Source: Humulus lupulus
Taxonomy: Eukaryota; Streptophyta; Magnoliopsida; Rosales; Cannabaceae
Direction: 5' to 3'
Assembly: GCF_963169125.1 (NCBI RefSeq)
Contig: NC_084802.1
Location: 34,472,607-34,536,606 of the forward strand
Length of the DNA: 64,000 bases
In this document: piece after piece, positions 25,508 through 35,906 of the stretch
Position numbering within the stretch: position 1 is the first letter of the stretch
How the letters are laid out: the number at the start of each line of letters is the position of its first letter
Position numbers and translations under genes: made by a program
Notes under the pieces: model-generated
The model's database searches: none
Told to the model about the DNA's origin: nothing
What the model saw: the letters and a program-made list of their open reading frames with translations, nothing else

Positions 25508-25672
25508 TTTTATCATGGTAATATTTCATTTTGATCCATTACCACAATCTATACATGGACAATGAATTATTTCCGGATCACTACAATTTGTTTGGAAAAA
25601 TTCTAAAAATTGGTTGAATCTGTCTTGAAATTGTTGTTTTTCCCTATTCTCAAGAATCCATGACTTATCCAT

Positions 25673-26869
25673 AATGATAATATCTACCTAATTCCTAAGT
25701 CGATAATGAAAAGAAAATTAATATTGTAATTGAAAAAATTATGTTCAATTAATAAATTATAAAATGAAATGGGCAGAGTTTCATTTATTTCTATAACATA
25801 TCCAAAATTCATATGTATTTACAATTTCAACATAAACAAAAATATAATTATTACATATATTAACTTATAAAACATGTTCAATTAATATTATCGAAAAAAA
25901 ATTGGGCAGAGTTTCCTCTTTATTTATAGCATATCCTAAGTTATCTACCTATAAATTCACATCAAACAAAATATATAACAAACAACATGCATGTTCTCAA
26001 CTATAAGTCACCGCAGCACACACATAATTCGCAGAACCTACTTCACTAAGACACTCATGTTATCAACCTTCTGTTATCTCCGCAACACACAATTTTATCT
26101 CAGAACCTACTTCACCACGAATGAATATCTAATATATTCAAACTCCTCTAACAATAGTTTGTAAATATAAAAAATAAAAATAAAAAAATTAAGTAGTAAT
26201 TATTACTCACCTTCAAAATTGATCTTCAACAATTTCAACACACCTCACACTCAAACAAATATTTCCTACAATAAAAATTTAAACATTAGTAAATATATGG
26301 TAATTGAATTGATCCTAAAATAATATAATTAACAAAAAATATACTTTAAAAAAACCATTACCTAAATAATATACAAAATTTCATAAGCAATAATATTTTA
26401 ATATAAAAAATTATGTAAAAAACATTATTATAAATAAAATAATACAAAAAATACCCTAAAACCGAAATATACATTAAAAAATCAAGTTTTAGTGATCAAA
26501 ACATGTTTTAAACAATGAAAATATCTTCTAATTCTATATAAACTTTAAAAAATGTTAGATTTTTTTTTAAAAATAACCATATAAACATATATTGAAACCT
26601 CCATTAAACCCACTCAATATTTCTTCATTTTTACACTAAAACTTCAAAATAAATCAAGATTAAGTATATATACATGATTTCAAGCTTTAATATGCAAGAA
26701 AATGAAAAAACAAAAGAAGGACAAAATGTGGCTTACCCGTGGCTTGGGGACCGTGGTGGAGCGTCGTGCCTCTCTGTGAAAATATGGAAAATGCAATATG
26801 AGGGGGAAGAGTAGGGTCTCGGGTTGATGAAGGAGGAGGGAAAGCTTTTCTCGGTGGTTCTATACCCAA
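25673..26869 (-). other. CACTA1 leader and first intron, noncoding
   Basis: AT-rich sequence between the first coding exon and the subterminal repeats. A pyrimidine-rich (minus strand) segment at 26760-26880 ends in a possible splice donor (GGGTAAGCC near 26738). It is followed by an intron-like stretch to 25673. The open frames here are chance. Confidence 0.5.
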
Positions 26870-27042
26870 AACCGCAGAGAAAAGTGTCCCCCTTCAAAAT
26901 TTTCACTGCATTTTTTTTAAAACCGCAATAAAGTAGGGCGCGGACATTAAATATAATTTTTTCGACTCTTTCAAACCTTTTCTCTGCGCTTTTTGTTTAT
27001 TGTTAAAAAAAACCGCAGAGAAAGCCTATATTTATAGTAGTG
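26870..27042 (-). repeat. CACTA1 terminal and subterminal repeats
   Basis: The minus strand starts CACTACTATAAATATAGG, then has several copies, in both orientations, of a motif built on CTCTGCGGTTTT (27010-27024, about 26965, about 26921 and about 26871). Such arrays bind the TnpA-type protein in studied CACTA elements. Binding here is inferred. Confidence 0.75.
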
Positions 27043-28702
27043 GAGCCAAAAATCTTTCGCTAAAAAAAAACTCACAAATATTCTTCCATGTCTCCTTAGT
27101 GCAATGGTCAAGTGGCTTAGAGAGGACATTCTCCCAATCTTCTGGTCTAGCGTAATGATTTTTGAAGTGTTTATGTCTGATGTCCTTTCTCTCGCGATAT
27201 CTTTCGCTCTTTTGCTTATAGACAGTTGGCAGAACTGACTTATGTTGTGGATGACCGTCTATATTATAGTAATACTGCATTAAGAAAAAAAAAATAGATT
27301 ACTTTGTAAATAATGCAAATAAATAATGTAAAGCATAAGATTTGTAATTTTTTACCCTCATACGATCAAGCACTTGATCCTTAAACTGTTGAGGTAAATA
27401 AGCAAATCCAAGTAATGTCCCGGACACAAAATTGTAACTTGAGTGCCCAACATGCGAATAAAAGCTTGGTCCTCCTACCCAACCGCTTTGTTTGTCACAG
27501 GATCAAGCTCTAGATCCAATGGTTTACCGGTTTTTTTCCTTCGTTCTTTAAGAACATTATTACCAGCAAGGTCACGACCTTTTTTTCTCGTCAGCGAGGA
27601 TTTAAAATTTATTAACAATAACCAGTATTAATATTGTTGTTATATTTCTCTAACAATATAATTTCCAAAAATAATTTTGATATGAAATATTTAACCTGAC
27701 TCACAAGATGACAATACCCTAGAAGGATTTGGAGGGTCTCGACCACCACCATCTTCGCCGTGATAGGTTGCTATATCAGCTGACATTATACTTCAGTTTA
27801 AAATTTATTAGTTAGTAATTAGTATCAAATTAAATTAGAGGTATAATAGTTAATATCACATTCAATTCGTATTAATAATAATTACAAAAAAACTTTATTA
27901 TATTTCAATCTATAGTTCTGTTACACAAATAGAAAAACTAAATAGAGTAATCACTATTATTTCCATTAATCGGAGACACATTTTCATCTTCACAAAGCTC
28001 AAATAGCAATTCATCCTCTGCATCTGCGACTTCCTCATGTTCTGGCATATCACCTTCGTCGTCACCCTCTTCATCAGCCCCAACATATGCAGCAGGTTGA
28101 TCAGATTGCTAATCAACTCTCCGAGGTCCACAGTCAACACAAAATTTGATGAGCTTGTTTCATGTACAACATTAATAGCATCATTAACCTCATCATAATT
28201 GTCCTCAATGTCCCAAATTTGCGATGACTCACATCTTCTACAACTTTCTAATCACAACCTCTAAGTAGATCATCGAGATATAAAATTTTCTTAGCTTGGC
28301 TAGCAAGTATATACGACTCATCTTTGTACCATTCACCATTGATGTTTATACTGGTGATATTATTTTCAATGATTGTTTTCTTCCTTCTTGGATTTGTATT
28401 AAACCATTTGCATCGAAATAATGCCACTAAATGTGCACCAGTGAAAGATAATGTCACTACTTCTTCCACCTCACCATGAAAAATCCACTTATCATAAGCT
28501 TGATGAAAACCCCTATCGAATACGTGTGCCCGAACAACATCAAAAGATTCGAATTTATTATTATTGCATCTCACATACAGGCACCTAATTCTTCCATCAG
28601 AATCTTTATGTTCCGACACCATCCTAAAAAAAGCTTGCAGACCATTTCAATATTCTTGACAACCACACTTTCTCAATGTTGTCCAAGTCTTGTTAATTGC
28701 CA
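27043..28702 (-). pseudogene. CACTA2 transposase-derived gene lacking the TNP2 domain
   Basis: From ATG 28702 the minus strand encodes MAINKTWTTLRKCGCQEYW, a stop or frame change, then a transposase-associated domain (DGRIRCLYVRCNN to FHQAYDKWIFHGE, 28622-28470). This runs directly into DUF4216 (ALFRCKWFNTN, SININGEWYKDESYILASQAKKILYLDD). The TNP2 and DUF4218 domains that normally lie between are absent. Farther on (about 28140-27900) are acidic, poorly conserved pieces. A Transposase_24-like segment follows (27280-27043, KHFKNHYARPEDWENVL), cut by CACTA1. This looks like an internal deletion derivative that would depend on another element for transposase. Confidence 0.72.
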
Positions 28703-31699
28703 TCTAAAGTGTTATAAGAGTGTGGGTTTTAGTAGTGTGAATAGGAATGGATAACAAAAAAAATTTGTTATCATTTTTTAAATCTTATGTAATATTATAA
28801 CATCTTATGTTATTTTATGATGTTTTATTAGATAATGTTATTTATAAACAAATTAATATTTTTTTCTAAACTAATTTATTATTAATTTTTTTAACTTTTA
28901 TTAAATATAATTATCAATTTCTATATTCAACTAATTTATAACTATTTAATATTAGATAATGTTATTTAATAAACAAATTAAATTAAATTATTTAATTAGA
29001 TAATGTTATATCAAACTTTTATTATTTAAATAATTAAATTAATAAAAAATAATTAAATAATTTAAAAATAAATTATTATTTATTTAATTCTTTATTCATA
29101 ATTTTTTAATTTAAAATAATAATAATAATTTTACAAATTAATTATTATTTAACTTTTAGACTAATTTATTTATTTAAAGAATTAGATAATATTTTATTAA
29201 TAATATTTTAAACTTATCATTTCAGTTTCGATATCCCTATAATTGATAGTTGTGGTCAACAACTATCAATCATAAGCATACCAAGATAGAGAAAATAAAT
29301 TAATTTCTAATTAACTACTAATTAATTTTTTTTAATAATTTTGAATTAATTATAATAATACTAATTAACTAAATTATATAATATTCATTACAATTCTCAT
29401 TATGTTGACATAACATATAGCAAAAAAAAAAATTAAAACTACTTAATTAAATTTTACAAAAAATTTGACAGCATAACAGTTTAATATGACCATTTCAAAA
29501 ATTTTAAAATCCTACACTCAGAAAATCCCAGAACATTTATTATAAGATATATAGTTTTTTTTTTTTTAAATTTTGACAACATAACATTTTAAATTTGACC
29601 TATCCCAAAATTTAAAATCTCCAAACAACAAACCTAGAATAACTAGAACAACAAAATATTTATTAAAATAATATTACAACACAAATCAACATAAATCATA
29701 ATACGATTAATACAAAAAAATAATAAAAACATACATTAATAATCTGATTTTTTTTTCTTTCAAAAGTTTGATGCGCTGCTAAAATAATAAAGCAACATAC
29801 TAATATTTTTTTAATTATTAATTTTTTAATAATCAAATCTCATTCTTTTAACAATAAATCAAATACAATATAATACAACACAGAAATCCATTTTTTTAAT
29901 AAGACTAAAATAATTTTTTTTAATAAATATTATGAAACTAATATCAACCCTCTTCTCAGGCGTGGGGGGTTGTGAACATAAATACAAAAAATTAAAATAA
30001 AAAAAACTACATACAAACAATTATTACGGAATAACAGTGAAATAATAGAGAGCTAAGGAAACTGGAAAATGAGAGCGCCGAGAGAACTTGTTGTCGTTGC
30101 CTTGCACCTGAGAGAGACAGAAAAAGATTAACAGAGGATGAAACATGACAATTATGCTCAATGTTTATCCATGGCTTATACAAAGGATCACACTAAAGGG
30201 TCTACTAAGAAAAAGTGTAAAGGTAATTCTATTTTGTTCATAGTTGAAACACTCACTGCATTTAACTTTAAGCATCACACTATAAATTAAAAATTTATTG
30301 CCAATTAATTTCTCCTAACATGAATAGAAAATTCTAAATAAAGCTACCAAATTACTAACATTCAGTATGAAAATTACAAAAAAAAAAAAAAAAAGCTTCA
30401 AGGCTATCTCTAATTTCAAAACATTGAATATTTGTCAGCTAATCACTTCGGGCTGTAAACAAAAGTTAACCAAAAATTCAATTGCTTTATATATATTATT
30501 CCTCACTTTATGCAGCATTTGGTATTTGGTATAGTTTTATGAAAGAAAAGTAAAAATTCAACAGAGACAACCTTTATGGCATACACAGAGAAAACCCCAA
30601 AACCAATAGAGACAACCCCAAAACCAATAAAGAAGAAAAAAAGATGAAAACGGAGACAACGCAATATCATTTTAAAGCCCAAATAGAGAGAGAACAACCT
30701 TGTTAATGCTATCATATGAATTAAGATGAATGTGTGAAGAAAATCGTTTGGGAACCGAAGATCTTCTTTCTTAAACTTGACTGCCATATGTTTGGATACA
30801 AAAAGTGAAGAAAAACATAAAAACAGAGACTTTACTCCCAATACTTGTTGAAACCTTAAATAAAGGCAGAAGAAAAACAAACTTTACTCTCAACAACTGA
30901 AGAGGAAATAAGGGTTATATATAAATATATATATATGCCGAGATATTGAAAACATAAATTTATATATATATATATATATATTCATGTAAATCACAAAAAG
31001 AGATTAAAAGAAATTGATATCACCCATTCCAAGCTAAACATTGATGAAAATAAACTAATAAATAAAAAACCACCAATTCAATTGATTAAAAAAAACTTAA
31101 TCAAACCATAAAATCTACAACTTTCTCACCATAATATAAAATCTATCAAAGTTTTCTCATACCTGAATATTGAGACAAGATTTAGGGCTTGGAAATCTAG
31201 AGTAGCTCCACACTTCATCAGCAAACTACCAAAAACATTATTTGCATATTGAATTATGAAAAAAATAAAAAAAAACCCAGTAAAATATAGTAAACTGAGC
31301 ATAAATAAACACTTCTTGGTCCATAAAAAAATTGGTCGATTCATTCCGCTAAAAGCAAAACAGAGAGAGAACAAAATCATAAAACCATATATACAATTAC
31401 ACAGTTATATACAAACTTTATAACCTGTTTTTCAAGATCCCAAAATTTTTGTATTCTCTCAAAAAATAAAAATCTTAAAATGCAGCAATATTACACAATT
31501 TTTACACTGCTACTTACTGGAATATGCAAGCACAGACGGAGGGAAAGCTTTGGAGAGAGAGTAGGGTGGAACCACGCGGAGGTGGTTGTTTAGCCTGTCG
31601 AAGCCGTGGTGGGTCGGTTCTAAGAGAGAGAGAAGAGAAGAGGAGATACGAGAGAGACAGAAGTTAAGAGAAGAAGGAAATTGGGCTGTGAAAATTTAA
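28703..31699 (-). other. CACTA2 leader and long first intron, noncoding
   Basis: Very AT-rich sequence with homopolymer runs and a (TA)n tract at 30960-30982. Pyrimidine-rich (minus strand) stretches near 31520-31690 resemble the leader of CACTA1. I see no gene. Open frames of 84-125 codons here are low-complexity and unsupported. Confidence 0.5.
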
Positions 31700-32119
31700 A
31701 ACCGTAAAGGTATTAGCGGCGAGGCCACCGCTATTAATATAGTCCGTCGCTAATAATGGTATTAGCGGTGGATAGTCTGGTATTAGCGGCGGACACTCCG
31801 CTGCTAGTGAATGAGATTACCCGCTCCTAATAGTATTGGCGACGGATAGTTTGCCTCTAATAAAGATGATTATCCGCCGCTAATAAAACTTTAAAAAATC
31901 CCATCTTTTACCCGGGCATTTCATCTGGTGTATTAGCGGCGGACTACCCATCGCTAATAATGGTAAGTCCGCCGCTAATATATATTATTATATATTTTTT
32001 AAATAATGACACATAATTAGCGGTGGGCCCCCTAGTCTGCTGCTAATAGCTTGTACACTATCGACGGACTGAGTCCGCTGCTAATAGCTATGCCGCAAAT
32101 GGAATTAATTGTTGTAGTG
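31700..32119 (-). repeat. CACTA2 terminal and subterminal repeat array
   Basis: The terminus CACTACAACAATTAATTCC is followed by repeated 12-mers of the type TTAGCGGCGGAC or its complement, with variants such as TTAGCGGTGGGC, irregularly spaced every 20-45 bases. Confidence 0.8.
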
Positions 32120-34231
32120 TTAATATAGTTAATATTTTTGTAGTCTTATATTAAATATTATTATAATAATGATATATTATAATATTTAAATTTATAATTA
32201 ATAATTATCTATTTTTAGGAGGGATCTACAGCAACGACATGTCGTCTCTGTAGGTATTTTAAAAAAAAAAATTAATTCCGAACTCTACAGCGACGACATG
32301 TCGTCTTTGTAGGTCTTTTTCGAAATAAAAATAATAATAAATTTAAAAAAAATAGTAAATTTAAAAAAAATCTAAAATAAATCACAATTCTAACCAACTC
32401 ATATCATTAAAACATATACTTAATAACTTAATATTGTCAACAATCATAAATAATTAGAAAAAAAAACATAAATTACTTTCTAACATAAAACAAAGTTTAC
32501 CATATATACCAACACATATATAATTCTAAATAAACTTTTAATATTAACATTCAAACATATAGTAATACTAACACATATATAAATCCACACATATTTGAAA
32601 ACAAAATAAAACAAACTAATTTAATCAATATATGCTCAATATCAATCATATAACACACATATATATAACCTAACATATAAATAACAATCCAATCAACAAT
32701 AAAAATAACAAAGTACACTATCTATGCTAAATATATATAAATTCATAAACAAGTAAAATAGTTATTTGGAAAAGAGAAAATACATCAACAACATTAACAA
32801 TTTCGTGATCTTTTCTAGCATATGAAGACATCAAATTTATTGTCAACAAGCTTGGAACAACATAAATAAAATATTATTAAGTAACACATATATACATACA
32901 TAAATTAAAATAAATAATAAACATATGACAAATATTTCCAATTAACAAATCACATTTACAATTAATTTATAAATTTATCTAAACCCTAAAACTAACAATA
33001 CAATGTTACACAAATAAAAACTCATTAAAAATTTATATTTAATCTATTTTCCAAAAATACAATTCCAAATACCATTACTTTAACCTAAATATAAACTTAA
33101 TTATCTAAAATTAAAAGTTTATCTAAAATACATATACATATACATATTCATATTCATATAGTTTTACACTAAAATATAAACTAATCATATTCATATAACA
33201 TATTAATCAAATCACATTTACATATACATTTAAAAAAACTAATAACATTAAATATAGAAAAAAAAAATTAAAACTAACCTTCAAGAGTTGTCCAAGTCCA
33301 CAATAATCAAGCCTCCAAGCCAAAACCAATATTTAAGAAGAAGAAAAAAAAGAAACAAAAAATACATTTAAAATTCATCAATAATCTCTAATATACCTAA
33401 CATTTTCATAGAATAACATTAAAAATTACTAAACCCAAAGTTAAAATTATGCATATCTTAGAAAACTCATAAAACACACACATCATCCCTAAAATTCTCA
33501 TAAACACCATCAACAATGGGGAAAACTCATCAAAATAGAAAGAAAAAAAAAACTAATAAAATCAATTATAACTTAGATATATGCATAAGAGAACATATAT
33601 GAGAAATCTAACACTAAAAACTAAAAACACCTTACCTAAACTAAGTTGAGGCAAGCTGGAAGTGGAGAGAAACCGAGACCCTATATGAAACATTTAATGA
33701 GAAAATGAGAAAGGGGAAGAGAAAGGATCGAGGTTTTCTGGTATATACCTAAAACCTACAGTGACGACATGGGCATAAAAAAATTGTCTCAGTAGATGAA
33801 ATGCACAATTTTCATTAATGAAAATAACTCGTCGCTATAGAGAGTTTCTAAAATTTAAGTTCCAGTGCTAAATTTTTTTGGGGGAAAGTTTCCCACCATT
33901 TTTTTGGACCTCTACAGTAACGACATGTCGTTGCTATATGTTATTTGAGAAAAAAATAAAACATTAATAATAAATAATTTTGGCACTGTATATTCCCTTC
34001 AAAATATTTAGAGACCTACAGCGACGACATGTCGTCTCTATAGGTCAAGATATTTTGAACCTACAGCAATGACGTTTATTGCGATGACATGTCCTCCCTG
34101 TAGGTCTTTAATAAAAAATAAAAAAAGTTAAAAATAAAAAAATCTAATTTTCGTGGTTTTTTGTGTTCTATTGTGACGGCATCATTGTCATCGCAATAGA
34201 AGTCGTCACTATAGGGTGAATTTCTTGTAGT
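32120..34231 (-). mobile_element. CACTA3: remains of a third CACTA-type element
   Basis: The right end read inward is ACTACAAGAAATTCACCC (34231), like the common plant CACTA terminus CACTACAAGAAA with the first base changed. Copies of a near-palindromic repeat containing GACGACATGTCGTC lie at about 32226-32260, 32284-32318, 33905-33930 and 34014-34100, with looser variants at 33756 and 33830. A leader-like segment at 33650-33740 resembles that of the other two elements. No coding region is visible. The bases between 32120 and 32225 are unassigned. The left terminus is missing, so this is either a short nonautonomous copy or the 5' part of an element that CACTA2 entered. Confidence 0.6.
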
Positions 34232-35316
34232 CTCCAAAACTTAAAAATAAAATTTTTGCCACACTGCTAGTCGTTTGGGCTAACGAGTGGTACCATCGCG
34301 ACCTACTCTTCAATGTAGTCAATTTGATATGTGTAAAGCATAAGTTTTTTCACCGTCACTGGAGAAGATGACTAGAATTAAAAATAACATTTTAATTTCT
34401 TTTATATTTGGTTAACCATAAAGTTTATATTTTGCTTTGTTGTATTTAAAAAATAACTATGTACTTGGTCACTAATTTGGTTAAACAAAAATTCATAATA
34501 ATGAACCAAATGTGTATTTCTCAGTATAATACGAAATTAACTTTTAAGTTTCTTTTTTGTTTGATTAATAAAAGAAACATTATTATTTACATGCAAATTA
34601 CATTAGTGACCAAAAAGTTAATTAAAATTTTTCATTAAAAAAAGTTATTATATAGTATACTAAAAATAACTTTTGATGATAAGTTATATAGTAGTTTGTT
34701 ATAATTTATTGTAACTCATTGGTTCCTAAAACAAGTTTGAAGGTAACGTAAAAGTATCTTAAATAATAAAACTCTATAATATAACCTAAAAAATACTAAT
34801 CAGTATTTTAAAATTAAAAGGTTTCAACAAATAAATTTTAGAGGTAACTAAAATGTATATGAAATAATATGCTCTAAATTTTTTTTTTTTTGTGAAAAAG
34901 TAACAAATTAGTAACTTATCACCATTATATATAACTAAAATGTTACTTTTGAAAATAAAAAAATATAGAAAATTCTGTATTTCAGAAATGTTTTCTATTC
35001 AGATATATTATTTTTTAAATTTGGTATTTTTTTTTATGATATGACAAGATATTTTTGTAAATAAAATTATGTAGGTAATTTTTGTAATTATTTTGCGTTA
35101 GTGTATAATTGTAAAGATGTCTAAAATTATATATGTGAACGGTCAGTAGATAAAAATTGTATTTCTTTTCCTAGTAATTAATGAAATTTTGTGAAAACAA
35201 TACATTTCACCATTTGAAACTATATATAAGATGAACTTTATCACTACAGAAAGGGTTAAAGATAAGGAGAAATCAGAATCTTTTACGGTTATAGTTTGTG
35301 AGAGACACTTTATACT

Positions 35317-35383
<67 letters not shown>
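35317..35383. repeat. compound microsatellite (TA)n(GA)n
   Basis: About 12 TA units are followed directly by about 21 GA units. Likely length-polymorphic. Confidence 0.95.
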
Positions 35384-35386
<3 letters not shown>

Positions 35387-35798
35387 TGAAATGGCCACAC
35401 CCTTCAATCCATGCAACTTTCGTGACCATTTCTTCACCTGAAAAAGAAAAACAAGAAAGAGGCAAAACGTGCTGAGGACATAAACCATATCTTTGAGACC
35501 CCACAAAATCAGAAAATCTTCAATATTTGTCACACAGTCAAAGTCCAGACAAACCCAAAATTGCACATGCATGGATTTTTTCCTTGTGGTGGTAAAAGAT
35601 ATATGGGATATATAATATTTGATACACATATACTTAATTTGATTTAAACCTTAGTAATCATATGTTAATGAACATTTATTTACACAAACATTTAACACAA
35701 TCTGATAGGAATTAATTCTATATCTACCAATAACAAATCCAAATTAACGTTCCAAATTATACATATAAGGAATTAAAAAAAGAGAGACAGAGACAGAG

Positions 35799-35799
<1 letters not shown>

Positions 35800-35840
<41 letters not shown>
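35800..35840. repeat. trinucleotide microsatellite (ATA)n
   Basis: About 13 ATA/TAA units, roughly 70 bases beyond the MYB stop codon and so probably within its 3' UTR, where the transcript would read (TTA)n. Confidence 0.95.
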
Positions 35841-35842
<2 letters not shown>

Positions 35843-35906
35843 TACTGCCTCTCTCTCTAGCTAGCTCCATCTCCTCATTTTTCGCCATGTGTTAGGTTTT
35901 CACTTT

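Larger units (their letters stand above)
22084..25672 (-). pseudogene. CACTA1 TNP2 transposase, split by A2
   Basis: The start is ATG 25672 (MDKSWILENREKQQFQ), the transposase-associated domain with its CPCIDCGN zinc-like motif. The exon is interrupted at 25508 by the solo LTR A2 and resumes at 23613 in frame (THVFCRGFDTSYCTWYWQGN) before a TGA. The main frame (23469-22084, 461 codons) holds TNP2: VGDGVNPH-like LGLVADGVNPHKSLSSRHSS, TVNDFPAYSNLSG, CPIC and the hallmark CLDVMHIETNVWESIIGTLL near its end. A TGA at 22084-22086 replaces a probable Arg codon before TNLAPEQKG. TNP2 proteins are the DDE-type transposase of En/Spm elements. This copy is broken in several places. Confidence 0.88.
17293..27042 (-). 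mobile_element. CACTA1: CACTA (En/Spm) transposon, cut by G1 and A2
   Basis: The right terminus read on the minus strand is CACTACTATAAATATAGG (27042 inward), a CACTA-type inverted repeat start. Subterminal copies of a motif like ACCGCAGAGAAA lie at about 26870-27025. Coding segments follow on the minus strand in the order known for plant CACTA elements: transposase-associated domain, TNP2 transposase, DUF4218, DUF4216, a small plant transposase domain, a coiled-coil ORF and a C48 (Ulp1) protease. G1 cuts the element at 17293, so the other terminus lies left of the window. A 3-bp TSD (GAG/CTC) is plausible at 27043-27045 but its partner is unseen. Confidence 0.9.
27043..32119 (-). mobile_element. 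CACTA2: second CACTA element, interrupted by CACTA1
   Basis: The right end read inward is CACTACAACAATTAATTCC at 32119, a CACTA terminus. It is followed by an array of at least ten TTAGCGGCGGAC-like repeats in both orientations (31700-32100). Coding pieces on the minus strand start at 28702. At 27043 its reading frame (NICEFFFSERFLAPL) runs straight into the CACTACTATAAAT terminus of CACTA1, so CACTA1 inserted into a CACTA2 exon and the remainder lies beyond the left edge. Confidence 0.82.
34232..35906. other. intergenic region downstream of the MYB gene
   Basis: AT-rich, no coding signal. It includes a compound microsatellite at 35317-35383 and a trinucleotide repeat at 35800-35840. The open frames across the microsatellite encode only Ser-Leu and Tyr-Ile repeats. 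Confidence 0.6.

Noticed and set aside
26687..26869. 60-codon minus-strand open frame in the CACTA1 leader
   Set aside because: Lies in the untranslated leader upstream of the transposase ATG. No domain.
30503..30880. 125-codon Phe/Leu-rich minus-strand open frame
   Set aside because: Low-complexity AT-rich intron-like sequence of CACTA2 with no domain and no conserved start.
32120..32225. Left terminus of CACTA3
   Set aside because: No CACTAC-type end or inverted match to the right terminus found. The only GTAGTC nearby (about 32140) is in the same orientation as the right end.
35143..35629. Open frames encoding Ser-Leu and Tyr-Ile repeats
   Set aside because: Pure translation of the (TA)n(GA)n microsatellite.
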